Source: an uncultured Cellvibrio sp. (lineage in GTDB: Bacteria; Pseudomonadota; Gammaproteobacteria; Pseudomonadales; Cellvibrionaceae). Taken from it: a stretch of DNA of 9,575 nt. Below, one piece after another: positions 6,263 through 9,575 of this stretch. A program made the translations under genes and the position numbers. Where the stretch lies: contig CAMPIG010000159.1 in assembly GCA_946886255.1 (NCBI GenBank), forward strand, positions 1-9,575, given 5' to 3'. The notes beneath the pieces are model-generated. The model worked only from the letters and a program-made list of their open reading frames with translations. It made no database searches and had not been told where the DNA came from. Position 1 is the first letter of the stretch, and each line of letters begins with the position of its first letter.

Positions 6263-9200
6263 CTAGAATTGCATACGGAGGCTCAGGGTATATCGAGTAT
6301 CACTTTGGTTGATAGAGTACTTCAATCTCTTACCACCATCTGCGCTATTCTCCATTTGCTGTGTCAATAATGCTTTTTCGTCCGTCAGGTTACTTCCCGA
6401 CAAGCTCAGCTCAACCGTATCATTGATGCGATAACGAATTGACGCATCGAGTTGTCCGTAGTCATCCTGCCAAACGGGGGTTCCGATACAACAGTCCTGA
6501 ACAGTCACAAGGTACTCAGCACGCCAATTGTAGGATAGCCGCGCAGACACCTTGTTTCGCTCATAGAACATGCTGACGTTGTATGCATCTTTGGATAGAC
6601 CTTCCAGTTGATCCACCTGAACACGATCCGATGCACCACTGGATCCGCTGGATCCATTTTGTGACGAACTATTTACACCAGTGTTCTGAATGCCTTTGTT
6701 CTCAATGTAGGTATAGTTAGCTTGAACGCCAAGTCCACTCAACGCACCCGGTAAGTATTCAAACAAATGGGTCCCCTGAACTTCAAAACCCTGAACTTTG
6801 GCGCCGTCACCATTAATGGGTCCGTTAATCACGACATCTTGCGTAACTCCGTTATTGGTCATTTCACGGATATAAGTGCCGGTCTGAATGTAATCATCAA
6901 AGGACTTCGTGAATAGCGCTAATGAGGCACTGTTGGGGCCGGAATAATACTCAAAGCTTATATCCATTTGATCTGCGATGGTCGGCTTCAGGAATGGATT
7001 GGACGCGTCCGCGCTATAACTCACGTTGGCACCGACAATCTCTCCATTACTGTCTTTGATCCACAATGATCCCGTTTCATCATCAACGCTGGGCAGGTCG
7101 GCACCCACATTAATATAATTACGCAGACTGCCTATATCCGGTCTGGACATCGCCCTTGAAACCGCTATACGCGTTACAAAATTGTCTGTTACGTCATACT
7201 TGACGTTCAAACTCGGTAGTAAATTATGATGCGTTTCCGAGGATGTTCCCAGATTTCCTCCATTGTTCATAAACGCAATATCGTCGCTATCCAGATAACA
7301 GGTAACCGTATTCGGTACTGGAGGGCGAGTCTCAGGTGCATCCGGATCTGATGGTTGCGTTTCTTCACAAGGGCGACTTGCCAAATCGTATTCGGGGAAC
7401 TGCTCTCCACCGACACTGGTTATATCCGTCTTCACATAGCGAGCACCAATATTACCGCTGACAGGTCGGCCAAATAATTGTAGATCCTCTCCACCAAAAT
7501 CAATTTGCACATAGAATGCTTCAGACACCTCTGTCACATTTAATGACTCGTTGGGGCGGAAACAGGTACCTTCAACCTCATCTATACGCGTTCCCGTATT
7601 GGAGCATATCGGAATAAAGCCATTTACTGGCTGGCCCGTAGCCGCAGCACTATTGGTGTACTTCCAGTCCCGCATGGTGTCTGTATTCGGGAATACAAAT
7701 AACTCACTGCCATCGGCAATGCTCACGCTGCCGTAATTCGATCTCCATTTGTCGACCATCCAGGCATCGGTATAGCCGTTAAAGGTATATTCTTCACCAT
7801 CGAATTCTCCTGTGTGAGCAGGGCTATCAATATTGAACCAGGCTGCATTATTGTTCCAGGAGGTAGACATGGCATGCCAACCACTTGCCTGATTGACTTG
7901 TTGATCGCGATCAGCGTATCTCACCCCCGCTTTTATGTGCTCAACAAAGCCCGAATCGACATCAAAAATAAAGTCCGCTCTTGTAGCAAATTCCTCACCG
8001 TGGTTATCGCCAAGAAACTCCAGAACATGACTTGGATAATAACCGTTGGGATTGGCGTAGATACCTTGCCCTGCATCTAACAGATTGATGTTGGTAGGAC
8101 TGTGCAAAGTGACTCTGTTAAGATCATTGCGCAAATCAATCTCAGCGTTTGCCCAGCTTTTTAACCCGGTATTGAGGCGATACTCATCCAGATTGGAGTT
8201 GATGTACTGCACATCGAAATTAGCATGGAGTCTGTCGGTGACATTCCATTTAAAGTTAAAACCGACATCCTCTGTAACACTTTTTGAGTCACTCACGTCT
8301 GCGCCAGTCTCAAAGTTCGCACCAATGTATGGAGTGAGGACTGCTCCCTCGCCACAGGCTGCCCAATCATCAAGGCTAGCACAGGTTTCAACCAGCGGTT
8401 CACCATTAGCATTCGCTGCAACCAGAGCGGAAGCAGCGTTGTTGGCGCCCCACCAACCGTGGTCCTGCACGATGGTGCCGTGCGCAAATAAACCGTCTTC
8501 AGAGAACTCAAAGGGCTCCGTGCCCTCGGCAGGCCGCACAATGGCACCCGAGCCTGTCCCGCCTTCTGTGATCTCCAGAAAAAGGCTGTCACCACCCCCC
8601 AAGCCTGCCCAACTGGTGCCAATGCTTCGACTTTCTGCGGTATTTTCATATTGCGAGCGATTGTACTGAAGAGTCGCAAGGAAACGACCTTCGTTGTCTT
8701 GCCACTGGAGCGCTAGCGCCGCACCTGTACGTTGCCGACTATATTCACCATCAGAAAAGGATACACCCTGAGGTATAAAATACAGGGAATCTTCTGCATA
8801 CACGTCTCTGAAACGGTTGACGCGGGCCATCCTGGAACTCTGGGAGGTTGCATCCACATCCGAATAGGCGAAATTAGCCATGACTCCGAATTCACCAACA
8901 GCCGTATCGAAGCGAGTTGTATGAATACCTGAGATTTCCGGTGTGCTGGATTTTGACAGATCGCTGTAATTCCCAGCGACGGTAAGGACGCTCATTCTCT
9001 CATCGTGGTCAAACGGTAAACGCGTTTTCAGATTGACCACACCGGAGATACCACCTTCAATCAACTCAGCGGTTTGGTTTTTATAAATATCAACACCACC
9101 CATCAACTCAGGGGAAACATCTCCCCAACTCAAACCACGACTGGATGTTGCGCTAAAGCTATCTCTGCCATTAAATTCACTTCGTACAAACGGAAGCCCC

Positions 9201-9562
9201 CGGATAAGGACTCCCGACGGCTCAACGGAAAATGCACCGGTGTCTGTGCGCGTGGCAAAACGCTCAACCATCACCCCTGGAACACGCATCAGCGCTTCAG
9301 CAACTGACTTATCCGGAAAATCACCCAATTCGTCCGCCGTAATTGAATCAATTACGGTGCCTGCATTTCTCTTTAGCTCTTGCGCCGACTCGATGTTTCT
9401 GCGGATACCCGAAACAACAACTTCTTCGATATCTTTATCTGCCTTTACACCTGAGGCTTTGGATGATTCTGCTGCGTACGCCGCAGATCCAATTGCCATA
9501 ATGCTTACTGCCAGTAATGTTTTTTTAAACTGACCATAGTTATAACTATTATTATTTGTCAT
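6263..9562 (-). CDS. TonB-dependent outer-membrane receptor, TonB-Xanth-Caul type (carbohydrate uptake)
   Basis: This 1099-residue protein is an outer-membrane active transporter driven by TonB-ExbBD. A signal peptide covers 1-30 (KKTLLAVSIMAIGSAAYA|A). The TonB box is EEVVVSG (46-52). The plug spans about 55-182 (ITADELGDFPDKSVAEAL, VLIRGLPFVRSEFNGRD, DIYKNQTAELIEGGISGVVN). The beta-barrel spans about 190-1099 and ends in SLRMQF with the terminal Phe needed for outer-membrane insertion. SNPFLKPTIADQMDISFEYY (854-873) is typical of the TIGR01782 group. Long loops carry eight cysteines in four close pairs (394/403, 653/667, 732/755, 1024/1025) and a Ser/Gly-rich stretch (964-977). In related bacteria such receptors take up plant or algal oligosaccharides, and linkage to GH97 supports an alpha-linked glycan here, by inference. 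ATG 9562 is taken as start because the signal peptide follows it; the ribosome binding site in the 13 visible upstream bases is weak. First gene visible in the unit; its promoter is outside the window. Confidence 0.96.
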   Translation of the reverse strand: MTNNNSYNYGQFKKTLLAVSIMAIGSAAYAAESSKASGVKADKDIEEVVVSGIRRNIESAQELKRNAGTVIDSITADELGDFPDKSVAEALMRVPGVMVERFATRTDTGAFSVEPSGVLIRGLPFVRSEFNGRDSFSATSSRGLSWGDVSPELMGGVDIYKNQTAELIEGGISGVVNLKTRLPFDHDERMSVLTVAGNYSDLSKSSTPEISGIHTTRFDTAVGEFGVMANFAYSDVDATSQSSRMARVNRFRDVYAEDSLYFIPQGVSFSDGEYSRQRTGAALALQWQDNEGRFLATLQYNRSQYENTAESRSIGTSWAGLGGGDSLFLEITEGGTGSGAIVRPAEGTEPFEFSEDGLFAHGTIVQDHGWWGANNAASALVAANANGEPLVETCASLDDWAACGEGAVLTPYIGANFETGADVSDSKSVTEDVGFNFKWNVTDRLHANFDVQYINSNLDEYRLNTGLKSWANAEIDLRNDLNRVTLHSPTNINLLDAGQGIYANPNGYYPSHVLEFLGDNHGEEFATRADFIFDVDSGFVEHIKAGVRYADRDQQVNQASGWHAMSTSWNNNAAWFNIDSPAHTGEFDGEEYTFNGYTDAWMVDKWRSNYGSVSIADGSELFVFPNTDTMRDWKYTNSAAATGQPVNGFIPICSNTGTRIDEVEGTCFRPNESLNVTEVSEAFYVQIDFGGEDLQLFGRPVSGNIGARYVKTDITSVGGEQFPEYDLASRPCEETQPSDPDAPETRPPVPNTVTCYLDSDDIAFMNNGGNLGTSSETHHNLLPSLNVKYDVTDNFVTRIAVSRAMSRPDIGSLRNYINVGADLPSVDDETGSLWIKDSNGEIVGANVSYSADASNPFLKPTIADQMDISFEYYSGPNSASLALFTKSFDDYIQTGTYIREMTNNGVTQDVVINGPINGDGAKVQGFEVQGTHLFEYLPGALSGLGVQANYTYIENKGIQNTGVNSSSQNGSSGSSGASDRVQVDQLEGLSKDAYNVSMFYERNKVSARLSYNWRAEYLVTVQDCCIGTPVWQDDYGQLDASIRYRINDTVELSLSGSNLTDEKALLTQQMENSADGGKRLKYSINQSDTRYTLSLRMQF

Positions 9563-9575
9563 TGATGCATACCAC

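Noticed and set aside
8085..8669. 194-codon plus-strand frame opposite the receptor gene
   Set aside because: It lies entirely antisense to the receptor coding region, whose protein is unmistakable. The Ser/Pro-rich composition is typical of a shadow frame.

Overview
The window looks like an accessory glycan-uptake locus from a Gram-negative bacterium, probably a marine or polysaccharide-degrading gammaproteobacterium of the Cellvibrio/Saccharophagus/Teredinibacter type. This is inferred from gene content: a very large TonB-dependent receptor of the TonB-Xanth-Caul kind, PrnA-like tryptophan halogenases and a GH97 glycosidase. No marker gene fixes the taxon. All confident genes lie on the minus strand, so transcription runs from the right edge to the left.

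Right to left, the main unit is: (1) a 1099-residue outer-membrane TonB-dependent receptor (6263-9562); (2) a 57-nt gap holding a strong minus-strand hairpin; (3) a flavin-dependent tryptophan-halogenase-family protein with every hallmark residue intact (4691-6205); (4) a second member of that family (3212-4687), almost abutting the first, in which nearly every hallmark residue is replaced; (5) a 115-nt gap with an imperfect direct repeat; (6) a secreted GH97 alpha-glycosidase with the residues of the retaining subgroup (1063-3096); and (7) a rho-independent terminator (about 1014-1053) that closes the unit. The receptor's promoter lies beyond the right edge; only 13 bases upstream of its start are visible.

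Left of the terminator is about 430 bp without a clear gene (588-1020). It has two parts. Positions 772-1000 are GC-richer (about 53% by hand count) and contain a perfect CRP-type palindrome. Positions 600-770 are very AT-rich (about 29% GC) and probably hold the promoter of the leftmost gene. That gene (1-587, minus strand, 3' end outside the window) starts at TTG. It encodes a membrane-anchored protein with an extracytoplasmic, carbohydrate-binding-like domain and may be a sensor or regulator for the locus.

Working model: the receptor imports an alpha-linked oligosaccharide, and GH97 removes terminal alpha-linked sugars in the periplasm. The halogenase pair is the unexplained part. Such halogenases are known neighbours of these receptors in Xanthomonas, Caulobacter and Brevundimonas, but their physiological role is unsettled. 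Pairing an apparently competent enzyme with a degenerate paralogue is the most interesting feature here.
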